A stretch of DNA of 64,000 bases from WTGU01 sp965200925 (GCA_965200925.1 OZ241738.1:2790001-2854000), one strand, 5' to 3'. Counted from the first letter of the stretch, positions 42,287-51,949 are shown. Notes: generated from the sequence alone by a model not told the origin. Translations and numbers: made by a program.

Positions 42287-43684
42287 GTGAGTCGGCGACG
42301 GGAGAAACGCGGGTTGGCGGCCGCGTGCGCCGCGCTCCTGGTGGCGGCCGCCTCTTTCCAGGGTATCCCGGCGGCGGCGGAAACCCTCGCGGAGGCGCTC
42401 GCGCGCGCCTATCAGGACAACCCGGTCCTGCTGGCCCGCCGCGCCCAGCTGCGGGCCACCGACGAGGGGGTCGCGCAGGCGCGCTCGAGCTGGCGCCCGA
42501 CCATCCGGCTCGAAGGCGACATGGGCGTTTCCCGCAACGAGACCGAGCCCTCCGGCGGCGCCGTCGCGGCCGACGATACGCTTCACCCTTCGTCCCTCGC
42601 GCTCAACGTCGAAGGCCCTCTCTACCGGGGCGGGATCATGGCGGCCGGGATCGAGGCGGCCGAGAGCCGGGTCGGTGCCGGCCGCGCGGATCTCCGGGCG
42701 GTCGAGCAGGCGGTGATGCTCGATGGGGTGACCGCCTACATGGACGTGCTGCACCATCGCTCGGCACTCGATCTGAGCCTCGGGAACGAGCGGGTGGTCC
42801 GGCGCCATTTCGAGGCGGCGCAGGCCCGCTTCGAAGTGGGCGAGGTGACGCGCACCGACGTGGCCCAGGCCGAAGCGCGCCTGGCGCAGGCGACCGCGGA
42901 CCGGATCGCGGCGGAAGGCCGGCTGATATCGGCGCGCGGTGCCTATCGCCAGGCGATCGGCGCGTTGCCGGGCGCGCTTTCGTGGCCGGCCTTTCCGACG
43001 GGCCTCCCGGAATCGGAACAGGAAGCGCTGGCCATCGCCGACGCGGCCCATCCGGCCATCGGCGCGGCGGACCACTCGGCGCGGGCCGCACGGGCGGATA
43101 TCCGCACGGCACGGTCGGCGCTGTTGCCGCGCGTCTCCTTCCGCGGCCGCTACGGCGCGCGCTTCGACCAGTCGAGCGCCGTGGACGAATCCCGGACCGC
43201 GTCCCTGACCGCCACCGTCACCGTGCCGCTCTACCAGTCGGGCGCCGAGCACGCGCGGGTGCGCCAGGCCCGGCAGGCTGCCGCGCAACGGTCCCTCGAC
43301 GTCGACCGGGCGCGGCGCGCGGTTCTGGCGGAGGTCACCCGCGCCTGGGAGGCCCTGGAGACGGCGCGGGCGCGGATCACCGCCTTCGAATCGCAGGTGC
43401 GGGCGGCGACGATCGCCCTGGAGGGAGTCGAGAACGAGGCGCTGGTCGGCCTGCGCACCACGCTCGACGTGCTGGACGCCGAACAGGAGCTCTTCGAGGC
43501 GCGGGTCAATCTCGTCCGGGCACGGCGCGACGAAACCGTCTCCGCCTACCGGGTGAAGTCGTCCATCGGCGCACTGACCGCGCGCCGCCTCGGCCTCCCG
43601 GTCGCGTTGTACGATGCGGAAGAGCACTACGAAGCCGTCCGCGACCGATGGTTCGGGCTGGGAGACCTCCCCCGCGCGCCGTGA
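42287..43684 (+). CDS. tolC: TolC-family outer membrane efflux/secretion protein
   Basis: The 465-residue protein starts at GTG 42287 with a signal peptide (LAAACAALLVAAASFQGIPAAA|ET). Two repeated TolC halves follow (LAEALARAYQDNPVLLARRAQLRATDEGVAQARSSW...; AHPAIGAADHSARAARADIRTARSALLPRVSF). It forms the trimeric outer membrane duct for type I secretion or RND/MFS efflux. It is followed 28 bases later by a nitroreductase. The usual upstream neighbour pcm is 3.4 kb away because of inserted genes. Confidence 0.93.
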   Translation: MSRRREKRGLAAACAALLVAAASFQGIPAAAETLAEALARAYQDNPVLLARRAQLRATDEGVAQARSSWRPTIRLEGDMGVSRNETEPSGGAVAADDTLHPSSLALNVEGPLYRGGIMAAGIEAAESRVGAGRADLRAVEQAVMLDGVTAYMDVLHHRSALDLSLGNERVVRRHFEAAQARFEVGEVTRTDVAQAEARLAQATADRIAAEGRLISARGAYRQAIGALPGALSWPAFPTGLPESEQEALAIADAAHPAIGAADHSARAARADIRTARSALLPRVSFRGRYGARFDQSSAVDESRTASLTATVTVPLYQSGAEHARVRQARQAAAQRSLDVDRARRAVLAEVTRAWEALETARARITAFESQVRAATIALEGVENEALVGLRTTLDVLDAEQELFEARVNLVRARRDETVSAYRVKSSIGALTARRLGLPVALYDAEEHYEAVRDRWFGLGDLPRAP

Positions 43685-43712
43685 GCGGCGGCGGCCAGCG
43701 GGTGACGGCGCC

Positions 43713-44306
43713 ATGGACAAGCCGGCTGACAACGACCACCCGATCCACGACCTCCTGCGCCGGCGCTGGAGCCCGCGCGCCTTCGCTCCCCGTGCGCTCC
43801 CGCCGGCGCAGGTCCGCTCGTTGCTGGAGGCCGCGCGCTGGGCGCCGTCGAGCTACAACCGGCAGCCGTGGCGCTTCCTGGTCGCGACGCGGGAGGACAC
43901 GGGCGAATTCGCGCGGATGCTCGGTTGTCTCGTTCCCGGCAACCGGGCCTGGGCCGGGGCCGCGCCCTTGCTCGTCCTCGCCGTGGCGCAGCTGGCGTTC
44001 GACGACGGCCGGCCGAACCGCCACGCGGCGCACGATCTGGGGCTCGCCGTGGGCCAGCTCGTCCTCCAGGCCACCGCGCTCGGGCTTTTCGCGCATCAGA
44101 TGGCGGGCATCGAGGCGGACGAGATCCGCGCCCGCTACGCCCTCCCGGAGGGCTTCGAGCCGATGACCGCCATCGCCATAGGCCACGCCGGAGATCCGGC
44201 TGCGCTCCCCGACCGCCTCCGCGAGATGGAACACGCCCCCCGCACCCGGCGCCCCCTCGACGATTTCGTCTTCGCCGGCAAATGGGGCCGGAGCGCCGCC
44301 CTGTAG
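43713..44306 (+). CDS. Nitroreductase family protein
   Basis: This is a 197-residue FMN-dependent nitroreductase-fold protein. RRRWSPRAFAPRAL and ARWAPSSYNRQPWRFLVA give the FMN phosphate- and ring-binding motifs. DLGLAVGQLVLQATALGLFAHQMAG forms the dimer-interface helix. It reduces nitro, quinone or related compounds using NAD(P)H. The substrate is unknown. Confidence 0.88.
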   Translation: MDKPADNDHPIHDLLRRRWSPRAFAPRALPPAQVRSLLEAARWAPSSYNRQPWRFLVATREDTGEFARMLGCLVPGNRAWAGAAPLLVLAVAQLAFDDGRPNRHAAHDLGLAVGQLVLQATALGLFAHQMAGIEADEIRARYALPEGFEPMTAIAIGHAGDPAALPDRLREMEHAPRTRRPLDDFVFAGKWGRSAAL

Positions 44307-44325
44307 CGCCCCGCTGGCGCCCGGT

Positions 44326-44670
44326 TCAGGCGCCGTCCGGTTCGCCCGCGCGTTCGACCGCCTCCCCGGCTCCGCTCGGATCGAAAACCACGGCGTAGGC
44401 CCAGCGTCAGAAGCCGCCGTCCGCGTTGACGGCCTGGACCCACCGGCGTGCCGCCGGGGTCTTCATGTCCTCCAGTGGATCGTAACCCTTGGTTTCCAGG
44501 ATCAGATAACGCACCGCGTCGCCCGCCAGCCGGACGATGAAATCGGGCAGGTACTCGTGATGCTCCCCGTTGTGCATATAGGGGATCGCGAAGCCGAGCC
44601 CGGCGTTCTTGACGAACGCGCGCCCGCTCTCGAAGCGCGGCAATTCGGCGGCTTCTCCTGTTTCATGAGA
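44326..44670 (-). pseudogene. C-terminal remnant of a type III restriction (Res/DEAD-family) subunit
   Basis: Reading one frame from 44670 down gives FVKNAGLGFAIPYMHNGEHHEYLPDFIVRL, LILETKGYDPLEDMKTPAARRWVQAVNADGGF, an in-frame TGA at 44407-44409, then RWAYAVVFDPSGAG and a stop at 44326. This is the C-terminal tail of large restriction-helicase Res proteins. The helicase part is gone and the tail carries a nonsense codon. It marks a lost restriction-modification locus beside tRNA-Val. Confidence 0.75.
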
Positions 44671-45424
44671 TCACCGTCGTGCTTGATCATGCCGAAGGAT
44701 GCAGGCGCAGATGGACCACGTGCTCAACGCCTGAGCGCCCCCGGCCGTTCCAGCCGCCGTGCCATGCCGGGACAAGCCTGTCCGCGCGGGGAGGCGGGCA
44801 CAAAGAGTGGCGAGGCGGGGCTCGCGGATGCCGAGACGGCGGAGATGCGCGACCGTGTTCGTCAGGTAGTCGGCGCAGCGTCCGAGCGGGCCCTCGGCGG
44901 CCGCCAAGGCGGCGAGGACGCGCTCCTCCGGGAAGCGCTTGGCGTGAGCCGCGGGTGGCGGCGGTTGGCGACAAAGGCGATCGCCTCGACCGGGCCGCCC
45001 TCGCGCCGCACCGGGAGCCAGCGGGCGACATGGACGGCGGCCAACATCTCCCGCTGCCAGACGAGGTCCAGCTCGCTTTCGCTCCGCTCGGGCGCGATGC
45101 GCAGGAGGACCAGGCCCCGCCGTGGTCGAGGGCCAGCAGGAGGCCCGGGGTCTCCTCGCTGCCGCGGCCGAGCGCGCTCCAGACGCAGAAGCGCCGGTGG
45201 TAGCCGCGCAGGGTGCCGCGCCGCCGCTCGGCGATCTCGATCAGCGGATTCCAGATCAGCGAGCCGTAGGCGAAGAGCCAGACGCCTTGCGAAAGGTCGC
45301 GCCCGGCGAGGAGGGCGCGGCGGTCGGCGGCGAGGGCCGCCGGGCTCGGGAGCGCGAGCGACGGCTCCCGCGCCTGGATCATGCGACGGACCGCGCCCAC
45401 GCGCAGCGCCTCGCGGCTCAGCAT
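44671..45424 (-). pseudogene. chaC: Frameshifted ChaC-like gamma-glutamylcyclotransferase
   Basis: From ATG 45424 the frame reads GVWLFAYGSLIWNPLIEIAERRRGTLRGYHRRFCVWSALGRGSEETPGLLLALDHGG, the ChaC N-terminal half with the YGSL substrate loop. Near 45115 homology jumps frame (LRIAPERSESELDLVWQREMLAAVHVARWLPV...AIAFVANRRHP), and near 44945 it jumps again (RFPEERVLAALAAAEGPLGRCADYLTNTVAHLRRLGI). A few codons (SC-type residues) also look deleted at the first shift. ChaC enzymes degrade glutathione. Unless both shifts are sequencing errors, the gene is dead. Confidence 0.82.
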
Positions 45425-45640
45425 CGGCGCGCTGTCGCCCGCATTCGCGCGAAACGCGAAGAGAAGAAACAGGCGGGCGGGGAGGCCCGCGCACCGAAAC
45501 GTCGGCCGGAATCGTATGCCATGGCGGGGGCTGCCGGAAGGGATTGGGGCTTCGTCGAGCAGAGCGTTTCCAACCTGTCGGGAAGCGCCGGCTCTTGCCA
45601 GGGCCGCGCGAGCGGTGCTAAGTCGAAACGCCGTCGGCAC

Positions 45641-45712
45641 GGGCGCTTAGCTCAGCGGGAGAGCGCTTGCTTGACATGCAAGAGGTCCCTGGTTCGATCC
45701 CGGGAGCGCCCA
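45641..45712 (+). tRNA. tRNA-Val (GAC)
   Basis: The acceptor GGGCGCT pairs with AGCGCCC, and the anticodon stem CTTGC/GCAAG with loop TTGACAT gives GAC. The T-arm is GGTTCGATC. CCA is not encoded, since the sequence continues CCG. Decayed genes lie immediately upstream. Confidence 0.95.
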
Positions 45713-45746
45713 CCGATCCCGCGCGGCGCCCTGGAGCCGAGGCGGC

Positions 45747-46703
45747 ATGAGCGGCCCGCTCCGCCGCGTGCGCGAAAGCAGGCTGCTGTTGCCGACCGCC
45801 CTGCTGCTGCTCGGCGGCATCTCCTACGGCAGCCTGTTCACCGCCAACAAGATCGCCATCGACGCGGGCTTTCCCTTCCTTGCCTACGCCTTCTGGCAGG
45901 CCCTGTTCGCCGCGGCGGCGCTGCTTCTCCTCTCCGCCGTCGTCTCCGGGCCGCCGTCGCTGCGGCTCGCGAACCTGCGCGTCTTCGCCCTGGTCGCCGT
46001 CTTCGGCTTCCTCGGGCCGCTCCTGGTGGTCACCTTCGTCGCCGACAAGCTGCCGCCGGCGGTGCTGACCCTCTCCGCGGCACTGATCCCGGCGGCCACC
46101 TACGTCCTCACCCTCGCCCTCCGGTTCGACCGCTTCCGCTGGTTCAGCGTCGCCGGCGTCCTGCTGGGCTTCGGCGGTATCCTCCTCCTCGTCGTTCCGA
46201 CCGGGAGCCTGCCGGACCGGGGCGCCTGGGTCTGGGTGCTGTTCTCCCTGCTCATGCCGCTGTCGGCGGCGATCAACAACGTCGCCGGCGCGCGCCTCTC
46301 GCCCGCCGGCGTGAGCGCCCTCGCGCTCGCCGGCGGCATGATGGCGGTGGCGGCGCTGCTGCTCCTGCTGGCGATGCTGGCCGGCGGCGCTCTCTTCCTG
46401 CCTACGGACGCCGCGCCGTCGGGCCTCCTGGGCCTGCTCTGGGCCGCGGCCGGGCAGGCCGTCACCTATAGCTGCTTCTTCGAGATCGTGCGCCGGGCCG
46501 GCGCGCTGTTCTTCGCGCAGCTCAACTACGTGGTGGTCGCCGCCGGCATCTTCTGGGCCAGCGTCTTCTTCGGCGCGGCGCTGAGCCACTGGGTGTGGGC
46601 CGCCGTCGCCGTGCTGGTCGCGAGCCTGGTCCTGATCAACGTCGGCGTCGCGCGCGGCCTGCGCGGGCGCCCGGTCCCGTCCGAGGCGGACCATGCCGGC
46701 TGA
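45747..46703 (+). CDS. DMT/EamA-family transporter
   Basis: The 318-residue protein has about ten hydrophobic helices in two EamA repeats. The first repeat starts LLPTALLLLGGISYGSLFTANKIAI and the second follows near GAWVWVLFSLLMPLSAAINNVAGARLS. It would export or import small metabolites such as amino acids. No specific substrate can be read. It lies 59 bases before the sox cluster, and a shared transcript is possible. Confidence 0.87.
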   Translation: MSGPLRRVRESRLLLPTALLLLGGISYGSLFTANKIAIDAGFPFLAYAFWQALFAAAALLLLSAVVSGPPSLRLANLRVFALVAVFGFLGPLLVVTFVADKLPPAVLTLSAALIPAATYVLTLALRFDRFRWFSVAGVLLGFGGILLLVVPTGSLPDRGAWVWVLFSLLMPLSAAINNVAGARLSPAGVSALALAGGMMAVAALLLLLAMLAGGALFLPTDAAPSGLLGLLWAAAGQAVTYSCFFEIVRRAGALFFAQLNYVVVAAGIFWASVFFGAALSHWVWAAVAVLVASLVLINVGVARGLRGRPVPSEADHAG

Positions 46704-46761
46704 CAACCGCCCGCCGCGCCCTGTATATCAGTCACGATGACGTAACAAACGAAGGCGGACG

Positions 46762-48003
46762 ATGGCGTTCGGCCTTCTCAAATACGGCCTTTCCCGACGC
46801 TCCCCGGCGAAACGCTTCCTCGCGCCCCGGCCCGAGCTCCGGCCGAGCTACGACGTCGTGATCATCGGCGGCGGCGGCCACGGCCTCGCCACCGCCTACT
46901 ATCTCGCCGCCCGCCACGGCATCCGCAACGTCGCCGTGCTGGAGAAGGGCTACATCGGCGGCGGCAACACCGGGCGCAACACGGCGATCATCCGCTCGAA
47001 CTACCTGACGCCCGAGGGGGTCGCCTTCTACGACGAATCGATGCGGCTCTATCGCGGGCTCAGCGAGGAGCTCGACTACAACATCCTCTATTCGGAGCGC
47101 GGGCACTTCACCCTCGCGCATTCGGACGCGGCGCTGCGCACCGCGCGCTGGCGCGCCGAGGTGAACAAGCATCTGGGCGTCGCCTCCGAACTGGTGGACC
47201 GCGACGGTCTCGCGCGCCTCCTGCCGCTGCTGAATCTCTCCGAGGACGTCCGCCACCCGGTGCTCGGCGCGCTCTACCACCCGCCCGGCGCCATCGCGCG
47301 CCATGACGCCGTGGCCTGGGGCTATGCCGGGCGCGCGGCGGAACGCGGCGTCGAGATCCACCAGGGGACGGAGGTCACCGGCATCGCCGTCGAGGGCGGG
47401 CGGCTCGCGGCGGTGGAGACGAACCGGGGCCGGGTCGCCTGCGGGCGGGCGGTGCAGGCGGTCGCCGGCATGAGCTCGGAGGTCGCGCGGCTCGCCGGCT
47501 TCGCGCTGCCGATCCGCACCGTCCCGTTGCAGGCCTGCGTCTCGCTGCCGCTCAAGCCCTTCCTCGACCCGATCGTCGTCTCCGGCAGCCTGCACGTCTA
47601 CGTCTCGCAGTCGGACCGCGGCGAGCTGGTGATGGGCGGGGCCACCGACCCCTATCCGCGCTATCAGACCAGCCCCACCCTCGATTTCGCCGAGGGTCTG
47701 ATGGCCCACATCCTCGAACTGTTCCCGTTCATGGCCGCCATCCCGGTGCTGCGCCAATGGGCCGGGATGACGGACATGACCCCGGATTTCGCGCCGGTCA
47801 TGGGCGAGACCCCGGTCGAGAACTACTACATCGACGCCGGCTGGGGCACTTGGGGGTTCAAGGCAACGCCGGTCTGCGGCGTGGCGCTCGCCGAACTGGC
47901 GGCGACCGGGCGCGTGCCCGCGATCCTCCGGCCCTTCCGCCTCGAGCGGTTCCGCGATTTCGCCCTGGTCGGCGAGAAGGGCGCCGCCGCGGTCGGGCAT
48001 TAG
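46762..48003 (+). CDS. soxB: Sarcosine oxidase subunit beta (FAD-dependent)
   Basis: The 413-residue protein has the dinucleotide fold VVIIGGGGHGLATAYYLA, then EKGYIGGGNTGRNTAIIRSNYL and a C-terminal YIDAGWGTWGFKATPVCG. These match the beta subunit of heterotetrameric sarcosine oxidase. It oxidises an N-methyl amine and passes the one-carbon unit to folate on the alpha subunit. It is the first gene of soxBDAG. Confidence 0.93.
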   Translation: MAFGLLKYGLSRRSPAKRFLAPRPELRPSYDVVIIGGGGHGLATAYYLAARHGIRNVAVLEKGYIGGGNTGRNTAIIRSNYLTPEGVAFYDESMRLYRGLSEELDYNILYSERGHFTLAHSDAALRTARWRAEVNKHLGVASELVDRDGLARLLPLLNLSEDVRHPVLGALYHPPGAIARHDAVAWGYAGRAAERGVEIHQGTEVTGIAVEGGRLAAVETNRGRVACGRAVQAVAGMSSEVARLAGFALPIRTVPLQACVSLPLKPFLDPIVVSGSLHVYVSQSDRGELVMGGATDPYPRYQTSPTLDFAEGLMAHILELFPFMAAIPVLRQWAGMTDMTPDFAPVMGETPVENYYIDAGWGTWGFKATPVCGVALAELAATGRVPAILRPFRLERFRDFALVGEKGAAAVGH

Positions 48004-48012
48004 GGAGCGGCC

Positions 48013-48321
48013 ATGAAGATCATGCACTGCCCGCTCAACGGGCCGCGCAACATCCAGGAATTCGTCTGCGGCGGCCCGGTCGAGGCGCAGCCGGACCCGA
48101 ACCGCTGCCCGGACGAGGAATGGACGGATTTCGTCTTCATGGAGGAGAACCGCGCGGGCGTAGTGCGGGAATGGTGGTGCCACGTCCCCACCGCCTACTG
48201 GTTCATCGCCGAGCGCGACACGATGACCGACGAGATCCTCTCGACCTCTCCGGCAAGCGCGCTCTTCAGCGAGCGCGTCGTGTTCGACAAGCCCGCGCCG
48301 CCAGAGGGCGAAGCCGGATGA
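48013..48321 (+). CDS. soxD: Sarcosine oxidase subunit delta
   Basis: The 102-residue protein begins KIMHCPLNGPRNIQEF and contains DEEWTDFVFMEENRAGVVREWWCHVPTAYWFIAERDTMTDEIL. In the best-studied delta subunits four residues (CxxC plus HxxxC) bind zinc. Here the second Cys of CPxC is Asn, and the later Cys is missing after the His. This marks a different subgroup. It overlaps soxA by ATGA. Confidence 0.9.
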   Translation: MKIMHCPLNGPRNIQEFVCGGPVEAQPDPNRCPDEEWTDFVFMEENRAGVVREWWCHVPTAYWFIAERDTMTDEILSTSPASALFSERVVFDKPAPPEGEAG

Positions 48322-51224
48322 TGTCCCGCCTGCCCGAGCCGGCGGGCCGCCTGCTCGACCGCTCGGCGCCGTTCGAATTCCGCTTCGAGGGTGCGCGCTA
48401 CCGGGGGTTTCGCGGCGACACGGTGGCCAGCGCGCTCGCCGCCAACGGCGTCGCGGTCTTCTCCCGGTCCTTCAAATATCACCGCCCGCGCGGCCTCCAC
48501 TCGCTCGCCGGCCTCGACGCGAACACGCTGGTCACGGTCGATTCCGCGCCGAACCGCTTCGCCGAGCGGGTGCCGCTCGCGCCGGGTCTCGAAGTCGCGG
48601 GCCAGAACTACTGGGGCACGCTCCGCCACGACCGGCTGGCGGTGCTGGGCGCGCTGCACCGCTTCCTGCCCGCGGGCTTCTATTACAAGGCGTTCTACAA
48701 GCCGCGCTGGACCTGGCCGCTCTGGGCGCGGCTGATCCGCCGGATCGCCGGGCTGGGCGCCGTCGATACGGGCGCGGCGCACGGCTATTTCGACAAGCAG
48801 TATCTCTTCTGCGACGTGCTCGTGGTCGGTGCCGGCGCGGCGGGGCTGGCGGCGGCGGGCCAGGCGGCGGCTTCCGGCGCCGAGGTCCTGCTCGTGGACG
48901 AGAACGCCACGCCGGGCGGCGCCCTCCTCTGGGGCCGGGCGGACGCCGACGGCCGCCGGGCCGACGAGATTCGCCGCGCACTGCTGGAAGGGATCGAGGG
49001 CGGCGCGGTCCGGGTCATGACGGAAACCGCCTGCCTGGGCTGCTACGCCGACAATTGGCTGCCCCTCCTCTGCGGCAACCGCCTGTTCAAGCTCCGGGCC
49101 AAGGCGCTGGTGGTCGCCACCGGCTGCCACGAGCAGCCGCTGGTCTTCCGCAACAACGACCTGCCGGGCGTGATGCTGGGCTCCGCCGCGCAGCGGCTGA
49201 TCGCGCTTTACGGCGTCAAGCCGGGGCACCGCGCCGTGGTGGCGACCGTCAATGACGACGGCTACGGCGCTGCCCTCGCCCTGCTGGACGCCGGCGTCGA
49301 GGTGGCGGCGCTGGTCGATCTGCGCCCGGCACCGCCCCGAAGCGCGCGGGCGGACGCGCTCGCAGCGCGGCGCGTGCCGGTCCACGCCGGCGCCGCGCTG
49401 TGGGAGGCCGTGCCGGGGCGGACGGGGCCCGGGGTGGCCGGCGCCCGCATCGCCCGCATCGGGGAAGACGGCGCCTGTGCGCCCGGCGTCGATAGCTTCG
49501 CCTGCGATCTCGTCGTCGTCTGCGGCGGCTACGCCCCGGCGGCGGCGCTCCTGCACCAGGCGGGCGCGGCGCTCTCCTACGACCAGGGCAGCCACATGTT
49601 CGGCATCGAGCGGCTGCCCGCGCACGTCTTCGCGGCGGGCGCGGTGACCGGCGCCTTCGCCCTCGACGCGGCGGTCGAGGAGGGGCGGCGCGCCGGCTGG
49701 CTGGCGGCCCGCGACGCGGGCTTCGAGAAGGGGCCGGCGCCCGCCGTCGCCAGCGACCGCGCGACGGCTGGCTGGAACCTCGGCTGGCCGATCTTCCCGC
49801 ATCCGGAGGGGCATGCGTTCGTCGATTTCGACGAGGACCTCCAGGTTCACGACGTCGAGCGGGCGATCGAGGAGGGCTACGACCACATCGAGCTGCTCAA
49901 GCGCTTCACCACCAACGGCATGGGGCCGTCGCAGGGCCGCCACTCCGCGCTCGCCGCGACCCGCCTGCTGGCGCGCGCCACGGCGCAGCGCGTGGATGAG
50001 ACCGGTGCCACCACCGTCCGCCCGCCGGTCGTGCCGGTCACCATCGGCCATCTCGCGGGCCGCAGCTTCGAGCCCGTGCGCTACACGGCGATGCATTTCC
50101 GCCATCTGGAGGCGGGCGCGAAGATGATGCCGGCGGGCCTGTGGCTGCGCCCCGAGTTCTACGGCGAACGCCGCCGCCGCGCGGCGCTGATCGCGGAAGA
50201 GGCCCGGAACGTGCGCGAGAACATCGGCCTGATCGACGTCTCGACCCTGGGCGGCCTCGACGTGCGCGGCCCCGACGCCGCCGAGTTCATGAACCGCATG
50301 TACACCTTCGCCTATCTGAAGCAGCCGGTGGGCCGCTCGCGCTACGTGCTGATGACCGATGTGGCCGGCGTCATCGTCGACGACGGCGTGGCCTGCCGCC
50401 TGCACGAGGCGCATTTCTACGTCACGGCGACGACCTCCGGCGTGGACAGCGTCTATCGCGAGATGCTCTGGTACAACGCGCAGTGGCGGCTCCGCGTCGA
50501 CGTGACCAACGTCACGGCCGCCCTCGCCGCCGTCAACATCGCCGGGCCGAACAGCCGCGCGGTGCTGGAAACCCTGTGCGACGACGTCGATCTCTCGCCC
50601 GAGGGCTTCCCTTACATGGGCGTGCGCGAGGGGCACGTGGCCGGAAGCCCGGCGCTCCTCCTGCGGGTCGGCTTCGTGGGCGAGCTCGGCTACGAGGTCC
50701 ACGTGCCGGCGAGCCGGGGGGAGGCGCTCTGGGACGCGCTGATGGAGGCCGGCGCCGAGCACGGCATCCGGCCCTTCGGAGTCGAGGCGCAGCGCCTGCT
50801 TCGGCTCGAGAAAGGCCACATCATCGTGGGCCAGGACACCGACGGCCTCACCACCCCGCACGAGGCCGACATGGTGTGGGCGATTGCCGGGAAGAAGCCG
50901 TTCTACGTCGGCATGCGCTCGGTGCGGATGCAGGCGGAGAAGGGCCTCACCCGCAAGCTGGTCGGCTTCGAGATTGCCGACGAGGGGGAGGGGCGGCCCA
51001 GGGAGTGCCACTTGGTGATTCGCGACGGCGCCATCGTCGGGCGAGTCACGTCCGTCGCCCGGTCGCCGAACCTGAACAGGACGATCGGCCTCGCCTACGT
51101 GGCGCCCGACCAGGCCGAGCCCGGCCAGCGGATCGCGATCAAGGCGGACGGCGGACGCATGGTGACGGCGACGGTGGTGGCGCTGCCGTTCTTCGACCCG
51201 GACGGCACACGGCAGGAGGCGTGA
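48318..51224 (+). CDS. soxA: Sarcosine oxidase subunit alpha
   Basis: The 968-residue protein starts with a 2Fe-2S ferredoxin-like fold lacking clustered cysteines (FRFEGARYRGFRGDTVASALAANG). It continues with an NAD-binding domain (VLVVGAGAAGLAAAGQAAASG), then a C-terminal aminomethyltransferase (GCV_T) domain (RSRYVLMTDVAGVIVDDGVACRL, LLRVGFVGELGYEVHVPA, GQDTDGLTTPHEADM). It binds NAD and folate and hands on the methylene group. The start overlaps the soxD stop. Confidence 0.93.
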   Translation: MMSRLPEPAGRLLDRSAPFEFRFEGARYRGFRGDTVASALAANGVAVFSRSFKYHRPRGLHSLAGLDANTLVTVDSAPNRFAERVPLAPGLEVAGQNYWGTLRHDRLAVLGALHRFLPAGFYYKAFYKPRWTWPLWARLIRRIAGLGAVDTGAAHGYFDKQYLFCDVLVVGAGAAGLAAAGQAAASGAEVLLVDENATPGGALLWGRADADGRRADEIRRALLEGIEGGAVRVMTETACLGCYADNWLPLLCGNRLFKLRAKALVVATGCHEQPLVFRNNDLPGVMLGSAAQRLIALYGVKPGHRAVVATVNDDGYGAALALLDAGVEVAALVDLRPAPPRSARADALAARRVPVHAGAALWEAVPGRTGPGVAGARIARIGEDGACAPGVDSFACDLVVVCGGYAPAAALLHQAGAALSYDQGSHMFGIERLPAHVFAAGAVTGAFALDAAVEEGRRAGWLAARDAGFEKGPAPAVASDRATAGWNLGWPIFPHPEGHAFVDFDEDLQVHDVERAIEEGYDHIELLKRFTTNGMGPSQGRHSALAATRLLARATAQRVDETGATTVRPPVVPVTIGHLAGRSFEPVRYTAMHFRHLEAGAKMMPAGLWLRPEFYGERRRRAALIAEEARNVRENIGLIDVSTLGGLDVRGPDAAEFMNRMYTFAYLKQPVGRSRYVLMTDVAGVIVDDGVACRLHEAHFYVTATTSGVDSVYREMLWYNAQWRLRVDVTNVTAALAAVNIAGPNSRAVLETLCDDVDLSPEGFPYMGVREGHVAGSPALLLRVGFVGELGYEVHVPASRGEALWDALMEAGAEHGIRPFGVEAQRLLRLEKGHIIVGQDTDGLTTPHEADMVWAIAGKKPFYVGMRSVRMQAEKGLTRKLVGFEIADEGEGRPRECHLVIRDGAIVGRVTSVARSPNLNRTIGLAYVAPDQAEPGQRIAIKADGGRMVTATVVALPFFDPDGTRQEA

Positions 51225-51226
51225 GC

Positions 51227-51949
51227 GTGACCGCCCCCGACGCTTCGCCCCGTCGTTCGCCCCTCTACCGCACGCTCGCGGCGCTGGGCGCCGTCTTCGA
51301 GCCGCTTAACGGCTACGCGGCCGCCCGCGGCTGCGGCCGCGACGTGCTCGACGAAACCGCCGCGGCGCGGACGCTGGGGCTGGCCGATCTCTCGCCGTTC
51401 CCGCGCACCGGGTTCAAGGGCTGGAACGTGGCCCCCTGGCTCGCGGCGCAAGGGGCCGCCCTCGGTACTGAGAGCAACCGCGTCTGGCCGCAGGCCGACG
51501 GCGCCCGCATCGCGCGGCTGGCGCCGGGCGAGGTCCTGATCCTGGGCGACCGCGCCGGCGGCGAGGCGCTGGTCGAAAGCCTGGACGCGGCCTGGACCAT
51601 GGCGGCGGCCGACGGCTGCTTCCGGGTCGCCCGCGAGGAGACGCACTGCTGGCTGCTGGTCACCGGTGCCCGGGCCGAGGAGATGTTCGCCAAGCTCTGC
51701 GCCGTCGATCTCCGGCCCGCGTCCTTCGCGGCGGGTGCCGTCGCCCAGACCAACGTCGCCCGGCTCAACGCCATCGTGATCCGCGGCGATCTCGGCCCCG
51801 TCCCGGCCTTCGACCTGCTCGCCGACATCGCGTCCGCCGTCTATCTCTGGGAGGCCCTGATCGACGCGATGGCCGAATACGATGGTGCCCCGATCGGCCT
51901 CGCCGCCCTCCGCTCCCTGGCCCAGGAAGGCGGCGCCGCATCCGGCTGA
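51227..51949 (+). CDS. soxG: Sarcosine oxidase subunit gamma
   Basis: The 240-residue protein shows the gamma-subunit pattern (LADLSPFPRTGFKGWN, ARLAPGEVLILGD, LDAAWTMAAADGCFRVAREETHCWLLVTG, NAIVIRGDL). GTG 51227 is preferred because GGAGG at 51214-51218 sits eight bases upstream. GTG 51221 would overlap the soxA stop but lies too close to that site. It closes the sox operon. Confidence 0.88.
   Translation: MTAPDASPRRSPLYRTLAALGAVFEPLNGYAAARGCGRDVLDETAAARTLGLADLSPFPRTGFKGWNVAPWLAAQGAALGTESNRVWPQADGARIARLAPGEVLILGDRAGGEALVESLDAAWTMAAADGCFRVAREETHCWLLVTGARAEEMFAKLCAVDLRPASFAAGAVAQTNVARLNAIVIRGDLGPVPAFDLLADIASAVYLWEALIDAMAEYDGAPIGLAALRSLAQEGGAASG

Noticed and set aside
44407..44409. TGA in the restriction-subunit remnant as a possible recoded selenocysteine
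   Set aside because: No selenocysteine element is visible and the gene has already lost its whole helicase part, so a nonsense mutation is the simple reading.
48195..51011. Long minus-strand open frame opposite soxA
   Set aside because: soxA homology covers the plus strand throughout. The antisense frame has no domain or ribosome site.
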